Source of the DNA: Brettanomyces bruxellensis
Lineage: Eukaryota; Ascomycota; Pichiomycetes; Pichiales; Pichiaceae
Direction: 5' to 3'
DNA: 64,000 nt
Assembly (NCBI RefSeq): GCF_011074885.1
Contig: NC_054687.1
Location: forward strand, 1,054,001-1,118,000
Part shown: piece by piece, positions 20,038-29,355 of the stretch
Layout of the letters: each line of letters opens with the position of its first letter
Position numbering within the stretch: position 1 is the first letter of the stretch
The notes under the pieces: generated by a model
What the model was told of the DNA's origin: nothing
The model's database searches: none
The model's input: the letters and a program-made list of their open reading frames with translations, nothing else
Made by a program: the position numbers and the translations under genes

Positions 20038-20730
20038 ATGGGTTTGTTCGACAAGGCTAAGGAAGCTCTTAACAACGACGACTTCAAGAACAAGGCAGAA
20101 AGTGCCTTCAAGTCATTCTCTAACAAGAGTGGCAATGGCGACAACAACAACAGCAGTTCCTATGGAAACGACAACAACAATTCCTATGGAAACGATAACA
20201 ACAATTCCTATGGAAATGACAACAACAACAACAACAGTTCTTACGGAGGCAGAAGTAACGACAACGACAATTCCTACGGTAACGACAATAATAACAGTTC
20301 CTACGGAGGAAGAAGCAACGATAACGATAACTCCTACGGTAACGACAATAATAACAGTTCCTACGGAGGAAGAAGCAACGATAACGATAACTCCTACGGT
20401 AACGATAACAACAACAGTTCCTACGGAGGAAGAAGTAATGACAACGATAACTCCTATGGAAATGACAACAACAATAACAGTTCCTACGGAGGAAGAAGTA
20501 ATGACAACGACAATTCCTACGGAAATGACAACAACAACAGTTCTTACGGAGGCAGAAGCAACGACAACGACAATTCCTACGGAAATGACAATAATAACAG
20601 TTCATATGGAGGAAGAGGAAATGACAATGATAATTCCTACGGAGGCAACTCTAACTCTTACGGAAATGACAACGACAACGATAATTCCTACGGAAGTGGC
20701 AGAAACGACAGAAGAGGCAACGATTATTAA
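20038..20730 (+). CDS. DDR48: DDR48-like Ser/Tyr/Gly/Asn/Asp repeat stress protein
   Basis: A 230-residue low-complexity protein. It opens MGLFDKAKEALNNDDFKNKA, like the MGLFDK start of S. cerevisiae Ddr48, then consists of SYGNDNNN and SSYGGRSNDNDN units arranged as a 20-residue repeat (about six copies from residue 65 to 200) and ends with an Arg/Gly-rich GSGRNDRRGNDY tail. Ddr48 is a DNA-damage and heat-shock responsive, very hydrophilic, abundant protein whose biochemical role remains uncertain. The 60-bp DNA repeat makes copy number likely to vary between strains; two adjacent units are identical over 60 bp. The TATA box at 19896 and a 134-bp leader fit strong inducible expression. Homology is judged from the N-terminus and repeat style, since low-complexity sequence alone is weak evidence. 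Confidence 0.8.
   Translation: MGLFDKAKEALNNDDFKNKAESAFKSFSNKSGNGDNNNSSSYGNDNNNSYGNDNNNSYGNDNNNNNSSYGGRSNDNDNSYGNDNNNSSYGGRSNDNDNSYGNDNNNSSYGGRSNDNDNSYGNDNNNSSYGGRSNDNDNSYGNDNNNNSSYGGRSNDNDNSYGNDNNNSSYGGRSNDNDNSYGNDNNNSSYGGRGNDNDNSYGGNSNSYGNDNDNDNSYGSGRNDRRGNDY
20221..20640 (+). repeat. 60-bp coding tandem repeat in the DDR48-like gene
   Basis: About six to seven units encoding SYGNDNNNSSYGGRSNDNDN. The blocks 20281-20340 and 20341-20400 are identical at every base, indicating recent unit duplication or conversion; the others differ by synonymous changes and by one or two extra Asn codons. Confidence 0.95.
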
Positions 20731-21283
20731 GCCTATAAGTTCTGAGTTTCGTGGAATTCGAACTGTGTGTCTGGCCGCATGATATTGTTATTGCTTTTTT
20801 TGAGTACTGATTATTGTTTTTGATATTTGAGTTTCTTCTGATGTACAGTTTTTCGTGTCTGGATGCCAGTATGAACAGCAACAATGAGGTGTTGGTAGCA
20901 TGTATGTATTTAGTTTGTATTTCTTGCAATATTGGATTTAAAGTTAAATTATTTGACGATATATGGATTGAGCTGGGGTGTGATGTAATTATGTAGAAAG
21001 GATCTATTATGCAGCGATCGTGGTTGACAATTGCAAAGCTAAAATGTGCACCAAATCAAGTAAAACGAAATGTGCACTAAAGCAAGTAAATCAAGAAAAA
21101 TAGAATATGCACCAAATCAAGAAAGATGAAATGAAGTGGATGGTGAAAAATGAAATAAAATATTCAAATTTAAATATGCGAGGCGGAGATATTTACACAT
21201 ATAAATCGTTTTTATTTCTTGCCCTACCTTTTTTTTCTTAAAAACCTGTTTGGAGATAAAGATATCGGATTGATCATCCTGAA
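20731..21283. other. Intergenic between the DDR48-like gene and BOL1
   Basis: 553 bp. Contains three imperfect copies of an AATRTGCACCAAATCAAG-type unit at about 21047-21130, upstream of BOL1. No RNA gene is seen. Confidence 0.6.
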
Positions 21284-21769
21284 ATGTTCAACATTAGGGG
21301 AAGTATTTGCAAAACTCTTTCCAATTACAAGGCGGTGATTCGATTAAATTCCAGCTTTAGAAACATGTCATCAGCAAACAACTTAATGCCAGAGGCACCA
21401 AGGTGTCCGAACCATCCTAACACCACGAAAAAGGCAGAGGATCAGGCTGAAGCAGGACCGATTGAGCAAAGCATAGAGAGAAAAATCAGGAAAGCATTGA
21501 ATCCAACATTTTTTGAAATTAGAAACGATTCTTGGATACATGAGCACCATAAGCCTATGCAAAATGCGGAAAACAAAACGGAATCCCACTTCAACATGAT
21601 TGTGATTAGTGAGATTTTCAAAGACTACAGAGGTCTTCCCTCACGGCACCGCCTCATCTACAAGTTATTAGAGGACGAGTTGCAAAACAAAGGTGTGCAT
21701 GCACTCCAGATCAAGGCAAAAACCCCGGAGGAGTGGCAGAGGGAATTGGCAAAGAAAGCACAAAATTAA
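21284..21769 (+). CDS. BOL1: Mitochondrial BolA-family protein
   Basis: A 161-residue protein. The first ~30 residues are basic and Ser-rich (RGSICKTLSNYKAVIRLNSS), fitting a mitochondrial targeting sequence. The BolA domain follows: RKALNPTFFEIRNDSWIHEHH, then TESHFNMIVISEIFKDYRGLPSRHRLIYKLL and a C-terminal ALQIKAKTPEEW. The HF and FKDYRGLPSRHRLIY helix-turn segment is the family hallmark, with the conserved His for Fe-S coordination with a monothiol glutaredoxin. Bol1 helps mature mitochondrial [4Fe-4S] proteins, including lipoate synthase clients. In S. cerevisiae BOL1 (YAL044W-A) lies next to and convergent with GCV3 (YAL044C), exactly as here, which supports the assignment. Confidence 0.93.
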   Translation: MFNIRGSICKTLSNYKAVIRLNSSFRNMSSANNLMPEAPRCPNHPNTTKKAEDQAEAGPIEQSIERKIRKALNPTFFEIRNDSWIHEHHKPMQNAENKTESHFNMIVISEIFKDYRGLPSRHRLIYKLLEDELQNKGVHALQIKAKTPEEWQRELAKKAQN

Positions 21770-21920
21770 ACGAACAAAAGGCAGTACAATATACTATATC
21801 TATGGATTCATTTTCTATATCTTGTAACGGTAATAATTCTGTTCAAAGTACGTACTGTAGGCAGTGCCGCATCGAGTTGCGTCACACAATTAATGAAATG
21901 AGATTTGCTGGCTGTTGTTG

Positions 21921-22490
21921 TTACTCGTCTGCTTCTTCTAAAAGTTTGACATACTCCTCTTTTGAGAGCAAATCATCATCCTTAAATCCGTCGCTCAACT
22001 TGATTTTCGTGATCCAGCCTTCTCCCATTGGATCCTCGTTAATCAAGGCTGGCTTTTCATCCAAAACCTCGTTAACCTCCGTCACAGTTCCATCCACAGG
22101 TGAGTAAATGTCACTGGCAGACTTCACGGACTCAACTGAACCAATCGTGTTGCCCTGTTCCACATCCTGGTCAATGAGATCTGATGGGAGCTCCACGTAT
22201 GTTGCATCTCCCAATGCATCTGCTGCGTAAGTTGTAATTCCGACAAATGTGGTTCCATCTGGGTGAATTGACACCCACTCGTGTTCTGGTGTGTATTTCA
22301 CTGTGACTGGACCCTTTGAATATGTGAAAGCAATCGATTTGGTGTTCAAGCTGTTCTTATCGCTCAAACTTGACTCAAATCTTGCAAGATTGAGCCCCAC
22401 ACATGGCTTGTAAGCAAATCTGGCACCAAATGATGCTTTAGTGGCTGCAAACCGGGCAACCTGAACTGAGGATCTGAACATGGACATCAT
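21921..22490 (-). CDS. GCV3: Glycine cleavage system H protein
   Basis: A 189-residue mitochondrial protein. A basic, Phe/Ala/Ser-rich presequence covers about the first 45-55 residues. The H-protein fold runs from VKYTPEHEWVSIHPDGTTFVG to GWITKIKLSDGF. The lipoyl-lysine motif is clear: GSVESVKSASDIYSPVDG, with the modified Lys in ESVKS. H protein shuttles the aminomethyl group among the P, T and L proteins of glycine decarboxylase, and in yeast is also needed for lipoylation of other enzymes. The gene is convergent with BOL1, with 151 bp between them. Its upstream region has a cluster of TGACT motifs including two perfect Gcn4-type sites (22727-22747), consistent with amino-acid control. Confidence 0.96.
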   Translation of the reverse strand: MMSMFRSSVQVARFAATKASFGARFAYKPCVGLNLARFESSLSDKNSLNTKSIAFTYSKGPVTVKYTPEHEWVSIHPDGTTFVGITTYAADALGDATYVELPSDLIDQDVEQGNTIGSVESVKSASDIYSPVDGTVTEVNEVLDEKPALINEDPMGEGWITKIKLSDGFKDDDLLSKEEYVKLLEEADE

Positions 22491-23394
22491 CTTGAGCGAT
22501 GAAAGTTCAATTATTGATAGAAAAGAAACGGGAAGGTTGGACTTTGAAATAAAATGAAAAAAGTGAAAGTATAAAAAGGCTTAACGTACTGTTCGATTTA
22601 TTTCGAGCTTTTCTTCCCCTCTATATATACGGTGGGGCAGAAAGGCCTTGTGATTTCCACTGATCTTTCTGGGGAAAATTTCCGACCCCCTCGACTGAAG
22701 TCAGTTGACTTCCGCTGACTTCCTGCTGACTCCTGGCGCACGAGTCAGGCCGAAAAGCGCCAAAAAAAATTTGCAAGATAAGGAAAAATCAACGTTGAGC
22801 TACTGAGCCAACAAACAGGGCCTCTTGATTACCGTCGCGTATATCGACGCACAACATATCAGAAGCTCTCCTAGTACTATTGATGGGGTGTGTGTGGTAT
22901 ACTGAACACCTCACCACTTCTTTATATCTTTCTAAATCGTATTCATTTATAGTCACACGGTTATATTCCAATATTCATATATATATGATCATCAGGCAAA
23001 CAAAAAAGTGCTTTATCTTGCTTAGTTGGGACATATCTTGATTATAATTCGATTATAACTTGCTTCCTGGTTTGGTAATCCTTCCCCAGAAATAATACAA
23101 TATTACACTTGTTCATTCTCAGTATGAACCAGTTATGGTCACAAAATACATCATATGCATTTTATAAAATACTCGACTCTAGTCTCTATTATCACATCTA
23201 TAAATACTCATGTATAGAAATATAACCTCGCAAAAACCAAGAGGATGCCTGCAAAGCCAAAGCCTTAACAGCAACCTCGAAAAAAAAAGAAAAATGATGA
23301 AAAGTAGAGGGGAAAAAAAGATAGGAGAAAGCCATCGCATATCAATCGACCACCGCCTGAAACGTTGATTTTCTAGAAAGCCATGAGATTACCC
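22491..23394. other. GCV3 promoter and PDE2 3' flank
   Basis: 904 bp. Holds the TGACTC/GAGTCA cluster at 22697-22747; the rest is AT-rich with no RNA gene seen. Confidence 0.6.
22697..22747. promoter_or_regulatory. Gcn4/bZIP-type site cluster upstream of GCV3
   Basis: TGACTC at 22727-22732 and its complement GAGTCA at 22742-22747, preceded by several TGACTT/AGTCAG near-matches from 22697. They lie about 240-260 bp upstream of the GCV3 start. TGACTC is the core bound by Gcn4, the general amino acid control activator. Confidence 0.6.
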
Positions 23395-25203
23395 TCAGAC
23401 ACATTTCGCAATTGCAGCCTTCTTCTCCTCATCAGCAACCCAAAATCCGGTATTTTCAATCAGCTGGCTGTGCAAGAACAACAATGGGGGAACAACATTA
23501 CCTATTTTCAAAAAGAACTCGCTTGCAAACCGATTGATAAAGAACATTTCCGATGCTGAAAGGCCTGGAACCTTCTCTACAGCACCATCGGCATCAATTT
23601 GTGATATTTCAAACGGTAGTTTTTTTATCGTTCTATCCTTACTTCCGTATACCACAACCTGCTCGAATTTTCCAACTTCTGCAAACTCTTGGCCTAGACT
23701 TAACGCCCATTTTACACTCGTTTGCAAAGGTCTGCAAACGTTGGATATATCGGCACTTTTTATAACTAGCGAGGCCAAGAAATGTATATTTTCCATTCTC
23801 TCCTCTTTCAGGATACCCCTCGGATCGAATTTGTCCATGTGGCGCATGTATTCATCGTGTTTTGCCATATCTGTGGCTAAAATAGACGATTCTATCAGCA
23901 AGTCCATCAAGTTCCAAGTTTCATCGCTTAAAATATGCTTTCCGTTGATGTGCAGAAACGCGGAGCAAGCATTTCTAAACTCTGATTGGTGGAAATTTTC
24001 AAGAATGGATTCATCGTGAAACAATGCTGCAATTGTGGAATGAGATTCGGACAACACTTTGTTTGTAACGGCCGGGTGACCCATATCATGACCTAGGGCA
24101 GCAAGCAACAATGCGAACTGTTCTGAGAATGTGAACTGAAGCGGGAATTTGTGTGCAGACAGAGAATCTGGGGTTGCTATTCGCTTCAAGAAGTGATTCG
24201 TGGCCTGAAGGACATCGACAGCATGACGGAAATTATGGAATGGATTTTCTGAGTGATAGCTGTCCCTAATGTAAAAAAGAAAGGCAGCCAGGCGATTCAT
24301 CAATAGTTTTTTGGAGTATTTGGACTTTCTGTAATTGACACACTCCAAAAACGGCTCCAACAAGATGATATATGCGATGTAGAGCAACTCGTCAAGCGTA
24401 AAGCTGTATGCATCAAAGTCCCAGCTTCGGCATGCATTTTTGTAATACTGCTTACCGTTTGCGTTCTCTAAATTGCGTAAAGGTTCGAGGTAGTCCACTT
24501 TTGAGGCTAGAAAGTCAAAGTTTGCAGACAAGTCTGATACCTTTGATGGGAATCTGATGAGTTTCGACATTGAGTTGAAGGTACTATTAAAAAAAGCATC
24601 TTTTAGGCCCGTCCAGGACTCCATCCGACTCACTCTATCATGTAAAGAAGTGGAAATCTTATCCATCAAGCTGGAGATGTCTTCCGACACCACGGAATCC
24701 GAGCCGGAAAAATCAAAGCTTCGAATTACCGGATTGAGGTATCTGAAATGGGTCTCCACGAGGTCCGAGAGCACGCCAAATCCATCTATAGAAACTGAAT
24801 TTATCATTATAACAACTGGATACGATACTTCCTCCTCTTTGTCGTTTGGTATGCATAGTGCCTGCCGCTTTCTTGTCCTTGTATTCGCCGTACTTGTTTT
24901 AAGTATGTAGTTCTTATTGCGAATGAGGCGGTTGAGAAGCTGCAGTTTATCCGCAAAAATCTCGATATGAGCACTGGGGAAAGTTGTTGACAAACTCTTA
25001 TGGAAAGTTTCCTGATCTGTGGAGTAAGCATTTTCCTGCAACGGCTTGTCTAGGATAAGAATAAAGAAGCCATCCTGTGTGGGCAAGTTGAGTTCAGAAA
25101 GTGTGAGATGCAACGAAATTTTAGCGGATGTGACTTCTGCACCTATTTTCGATAACAGCAACAATAAAATGAAAAGGCGATCTTCCAGGTGGCTTGTGTT
25201 CAC
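23395..25203 (-). CDS. PDE2: High-affinity cAMP phosphodiesterase
   Basis: A 602-residue class I cyclic nucleotide phosphodiesterase. The N-terminal ~250 residues are variable; the catalytic HD domain spans about 275-590. Metal-binding signatures are present: HNFRH (323-327), GHDMGHP (371-377) and the later Asp in SILATDMAKHDEYM, with KSADISNVCRP following. Pde2 hydrolyses cAMP to AMP and keeps PKA activity low, and is the main control of basal and exogenous cAMP in yeasts. Length is in the family range (526 in S. cerevisiae). It acts in the same pathway as the IRA RasGAP in this window, about 10 kb away. The ATG at 25203 is the first in frame and the N-terminus resembles other yeast Pde2 proteins. 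Confidence 0.94.
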   Translation of the reverse strand: MNTSHLEDRLFILLLLLSKIGAEVTSAKISLHLTLSELNLPTQDGFFILILDKPLQENAYSTDQETFHKSLSTTFPSAHIEIFADKLQLLNRLIRNKNYILKTSTANTRTRKRQALCIPNDKEEEVSYPVVIMINSVSIDGFGVLSDLVETHFRYLNPVIRSFDFSGSDSVVSEDISSLMDKISTSLHDRVSRMESWTGLKDAFFNSTFNSMSKLIRFPSKVSDLSANFDFLASKVDYLEPLRNLENANGKQYYKNACRSWDFDAYSFTLDELLYIAYIILLEPFLECVNYRKSKYSKKLLMNRLAAFLFYIRDSYHSENPFHNFRHAVDVLQATNHFLKRIATPDSLSAHKFPLQFTFSEQFALLLAALGHDMGHPAVTNKVLSESHSTIAALFHDESILENFHQSEFRNACSAFLHINGKHILSDETWNLMDLLIESSILATDMAKHDEYMRHMDKFDPRGILKEERMENIHFLASLVIKSADISNVCRPLQTSVKWALSLGQEFAEVGKFEQVVVYGSKDRTIKKLPFEISQIDADGAVEKVPGLSASEMFFINRFASEFFLKIGNVVPPLLFLHSQLIENTGFWVADEEKKAAIAKCV

Positions 25204-26298
25204 TCTAATGAACTAAGGACCCCTTAAAAGTGTGGCGAACTGCGTCTGTGCTAAAAAATGAGGCGGTGATCAAATTTATCAAGAGTTCTATTGGGCAATA
25301 GTGGGATGGGCCAGATAAGTAAATAAACGTTGTATTCAACGGGAAAAGAAAATAAAAATTGAAGTTGAAACGAGAAAGCAAGCCAAACTCAAACGCTTAT
25401 CAACAGCCCTTATTTCTAAGCTTACGAAGTAAATGTTGATTCAAGTAGAATGTACTTTGCGGAACAAGATTGTGTCTAAATATTGAAGTAATGGAAAAAA
25501 GGATCAAGATTAGATTTTTTAACGGTTGAGTAGTGCATGGGGGAAAAACCACAAAGAAGAAGTAAAAAACAGCAAAAAAAGGCTTACAAAATTTGAAGGG
25601 GAAAAAATTAAGGCGACTTTCCAACATGCGGTTTTAAGGTGTAAGCGCCAAATAGTTAGACCCGAGTGTACGGATGTCATAGTATGCAGATTTAACGTAG
25701 TAACAATTATAGCAGTGGAATAGTTACGGGGTGAACATGGATGTAAAGTAATCAGAGTCAAATCAAAGAAGGGATCAAAGAACAAATCAAAGAATAAATC
25801 GAAGGGCAAATCAAAGAACAAATCAAAGAACAAATCAAAGAATAAATAAAAGAAAAGCAAAATCAAAGCAAAATTTAAAAATACATCAAATAAAAAATTT
25901 TTGCCAAAGTACATGCATGCAGCCGCCAGTATCACACACAATCAACTTTCATTCTATTCTCCACAAAACCGTTGAAACTTCCAAACTGCAGACATCTCCG
26001 CGATATTTTCGTCCATCGTCGGGTCGACCAGCCGTCAAAAAAAAAAAAAAAAATACCAGCAGGGTGACTCCATCCAGCTATAGTCGATCGACGCGCCGCC
26101 GACTACTATACAAGGCATTCTCCTTGACGAGAACTGCCAGGAAATTAGTGCGCAATGAACTACATTAAACTACACCCGAGATGAAAAAGCAAAACTACCC
26201 GATTACCACATTCTACCGTATGTACTGTATTCTTTGGAAGCATGTATATGTATGCCATCTAGACCTATAAAGCATCCCTGCACCAAACCATCGGCCGA
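25204..26298. other. PDE2 promoter and VTS1 3' flank
   Basis: 1.1 kb, A-rich. Contains 12-bp repeats at 25755-25850, a run of 17 A at 26037-26053, and a non-coding copy of the palindrome GTCGATCGAC at 26083-26092. Short frames here are low complexity and not credible. Confidence 0.6.
25755..25850. repeat. 12-bp minisatellite, about 8 imperfect copies
   Basis: Units of the type AATCAAAGAACA in tandem upstream of PDE2. No known factor is recognised; probably slippage-derived. Confidence 0.85.
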
Positions 26299-28130
26299 TC
26301 AATCATGCAGGTTTTCCTTCACGTATGCGAAAGATTTCAAGAGCTTGTTTCTGGCACCCAGAGTGCTCACACCAAGCTTTTCCAACTGCTGGTCGTCCAA
26401 GTTGATCATATCTTGCCACTTCAAGTCCTTCAAGTTGTCTGTATATTTGTGTAAACGGAGGGTTTTAAGCCAAAGGGGAATATCAACAAGGAGATTGCGT
26501 GAGGCAATGTCCTCTGGAGAAGCCGATTTGACGACAGATGGAGGTGAGATGGATCCGGAGACGTGTCCCGACACGTTTCTAGAGGTCTGCCTTGAGGGGG
26601 GCGCCGAGGACCCTGCGCTGCGGATCCCCGCATGGCGCCGTGCGCCCTCCCGCGCTGGTTGGCTGCTGCTGCGCCCGAGCTCTGCGGCAACGAGGCGCTA
26701 CCTGCAGATCCAGCGCCTGCACTCGTGGCCGAACTCTCGGCGCCGGGCTTACCAGCGTGGTGGGCATGATGCGCATGCGGCTGCTGCGCATGCTGTGGCT
26801 TGCGCGCCATCGTGCTCAATGACTGGTTGAGCTTGAGCGCATTCTGGCCCGCAAAGTCTGTTGCAGAAGTTAGCCCAAATTGCTGCGCGGCGGCAGCGCT
26901 ATGCGCGCCATCCGGCTGGAACTGAGTCTTGCTCATTTCTAATTGATTTGCTAACGCAGGCAGGCGCATGCCCCGCTGCAAATCATCCGAGAAGAAGTCC
27001 CTTGCCCTATGCTGGTAGCCGGAATTGTCCAAATCGGATGAGAAGACCCTGAAAAGCGGCTGCGCACTTAATGCAGAGTTGGCACCGTATGCGCCAATGG
27101 CGGATGGTGCTGGCGCCTGCTGCTGGCTCTGACCGCCTAGATATGCCGCCTGGCGCGCATCCATCGACGCGTCTCCCGCAATGTATGAAAGCGGGCCTGC
27201 GGAACGAGGTCTGGCAACCGGGTCAGAACTCATTCCGAGAATAGGAGAGCCTAAAGCTGGTGAAACAACCGGAACGGAAGCAGCAGGCGCTGCTGCGCCA
27301 CCTTGGGCAGCGTGCGAGGGGCCTGCGGCGCCAGGGTTGTGCGTGCGCGCAGCGGATGAGAAGAGCGGCGCATTGGCGGACATGCGTGCACTGGCCTGGG
27401 AAATGGAATCCCCATTAAGCATGACGAGCGGCGAGATCGGGCGCTCCGGCGCAGGCACAGCACAGTTACTAATGGGAGAAGAAAAGCTGAGCGCATCAGA
27501 AACTGCGCCAGAACCGCCTGCGCTTCTTTCGTGGATGTACGAAACAACAAGCGGAGAAACAGCGCTGAGAAATACATCCGCAACCGTTTTCTGCTGGTCT
27601 GGTTTCATGTCAGATATCCAGCGTGAAAAGGAGGCCAAGTCCATGCTGAAAGTTTGAAGTTTTGCACCTGTGTTGGGCTGGAAGGCAGGGATACCGTCGC
27701 TGAGCGCAGGCTTACGCTCGCGCAAGGGTGGTACGCTTGATGCGCTGGCGCTGTAGTCATGCGCTGGCGTGCCTGCGCCGACCGCGGTGACATGCTTCGG
27801 GCTCGAGAGAATGCTTTTCGCTGAGAGTGCGCTATCCGCATCCTCCATCAGTACGGACGAAATCGGAGGAATTGCCGCAGTGGTGAGCGCAGGCTCAAAC
27901 GCGTATCTGGAGGAAGGCGGCGAAAGTAGCGCCATTGAGGAACTATTGTTTGACATGGGGGATGAGCGCGAAGATGCAATTGGAGAAAACGATGAATTAC
28001 TTTTAATTTGAGCCCTCGCCCTATTAATTTTCTGCTGATTATTACTATTATCGGAAATCGTGCTCGTGGTTGTGTTTGCTGGTATATTAGATTGTGGCGG
28101 TGCTTTATTCACGGCGGCCTCTTGTTGCAT
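26299..28130 (-). CDS. VTS1: Vts1/Smaug-type SAM-domain RNA-binding protein, with a frameshift before the SAM domain
   Basis: Two minus frames form one gene. The upstream frame (from 28130, [13 protein letters not shown]; a further ATG lies at 28178) encodes about 480-560 residues of Ala/Ser/Pro/Gln-rich sequence, including [21 protein letters not shown], which resembles an N-terminal Vts1 conserved block. The downstream frame, ending at 26299, encodes a textbook Vts1 SAM domain: [35 protein letters not shown] and [10 protein letters not shown], the surface that binds Smaug-recognition hairpins. Vts1 recruits CCR4-NOT to destabilise mRNAs. The frames overlap from about 26700 to 26430; a missing base in the C6 tract (complement of 26596-26601) would join them as [18 protein letters not shown]. 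No splice consensus was found. The GC-rich, Ala-rich coding sequence is error-prone for sequencing. Confidence 0.9.
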
Positions 28131-28899
28131 AATAGGCCAGAAAGTGAAGCTTTTTATGCTGAAACGATTGTGAACCAAAAGTGGAAAAAATGAAGTTGCC
28201 GGAAATTTCGTTCAAGTGGATGTACTAAGTATAGTATATTGTAGAAAATACTGTAATAAGTTGTAGTATGTATCGAGTATATGTATTGAGTATGAATATT
28301 GAGTATGGGTGCAAACAAACAAACAGAAAAATTTATGTCTTATTACCACACAGCAGTTTTCCTCAGCGTCAATGCTCGTGCAATATACTTGATGATGAAG
28401 TATACAGATATAAACACTAAGCAGAAGAAGTACTGAGTGATGAAAAAAAAAGTTCTTGGTGCGATGAAAATGTGATGAAGAGGCAGAAAAAAATCAAAAA
28501 AAAATCAAAAAAAAAATAACAATAATAACGGAAAAAATAGTAATAAAACGAAAATAAAGAAAATAGAGGACGGAAAACGAGAAACGAAAAATAGGACGAA
28601 AAAAGGGCATCTATCTGTCCAGCATAAAAAAAAGCAGACAGCATAGAGGCAGAAATACGCACTAAAATCCGGTGAGGATTATTCAACTTTATTTTTGTTT
28701 GCTGAAAAGTAAAGGTGAGAAAACTATCGAGAGAACGACAAGAGAACGACAAGAGAGAACTGCGAGCCGGAGCTGGCGCGAAAAAGTATCGGGTGAAAAA
28801 TTATTGAACTCATTCAAAAACCAGAAAGGAGAACAAATCAGCTCCGTGTACTCTACCGTCCCTTTGCGGACAGTTATGCATGTCGTGGCTCCAAGTCAA
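28131..28899. other. VTS1 promoter region
   Basis: AT-rich upstream region with A-rich stretches at 28440-28560 (AAAAATC repeats). No gene seen before the GC-rich RNA candidate that begins near 28900. Confidence 0.55.
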
Positions 28900-29209
28900 G
28901 ATCAGGAGACCCCACCCGGCCCACGGGAATGGCTACCGGGAGGCCAGCCGTGCGGGAGGGGCAGCCTAAGGGCGGGCATCTCGCCAGTGTGCCCGTTTGT
29001 ACGGCCTAAAACTCCGCCGACGCGCCGCACGGCATTACCTGTGCCCGAAGCGGCAAGTGGGATGGGTTTCAATCCTGGAACAAAAGTGTTGGCACAAGGG
29101 GGGAAAAAAGACAAGAAAGAAAATAAAAAGAGGGGCAACGTCACGACACACCCGTGCACCTTTAAAATCAACACCCGTGCACTTGAATGCCTAGCATCAC
29201 CCGCTTTTT
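28900..29209 (+). ncRNA. Candidate GC-rich structured non-coding RNA, class unknown
   Basis: A GC-rich island of about 200 bp in an AT-rich spacer, with nested long-range complementarity: GCCGTGCGG (28947-28955) pairs with CCGCACGGC (29025-29033), enclosing CGGGCA/TGCCCG (28973-28978 with 28990-28995). TGGC/GCCA (28930-28946) forms a hairpin, and TGTGCC/GGCACA (29040-29045 with 29091-29096) closes a third arm. Within that arm is GGTTTCAATCC (29065-29075), close to a Pol III B box, and T5 at 29205-29209 could terminate a plus-strand Pol III transcript. I considered SRP RNA and RNase P RNA but could not find their diagnostic loops. Strand and ends are inferred. Confidence 0.45.
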
Positions 29210-29355
29210 GGTCTCATTCGCAATCTCTAATTTGTGCACGAGAATATCTTGCAAGGTCTCCACATTTAAACGCATAAACGAGTAATTCTGTTGTTATCAG
29301 TTCGAATCTTATCAGAGCATCCCACTGCTACCGAATTATTACACGTGTCAGGAAT
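29210..29355. promoter_or_regulatory. Twinfilin promoter
   Basis: Short spacer between the structured RNA candidate and TWF1. ACACGTGTCA at 29341-29350 contains a CACGTG E-box only 6 bp before the start codon. Confidence 0.4.

Noticed and set aside
20102..20782. Thr-rich (226 codons) and Cys/Arg-rich antisense (161 codons) frames over DDR48
   Set aside because: Artefacts of a short-period repeat, which keeps all frames open; only the SYGNDNNN frame has the conserved start and matches a family.
28900..29209. SRP RNA or RNase P RNA as the identity of the island
   Set aside because: GTGGGATGGG and GAACAAA recall S. cerevisiae SCR1, but I could not find the SRP GNAR-loop/AGCAG core or the RNase P CR-IV/CR-V motifs.
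28672..29277. A 201-codon plus frame across the GC-rich island
   Set aside because: Composition follows the island and its stems; no protein-like conservation pattern.
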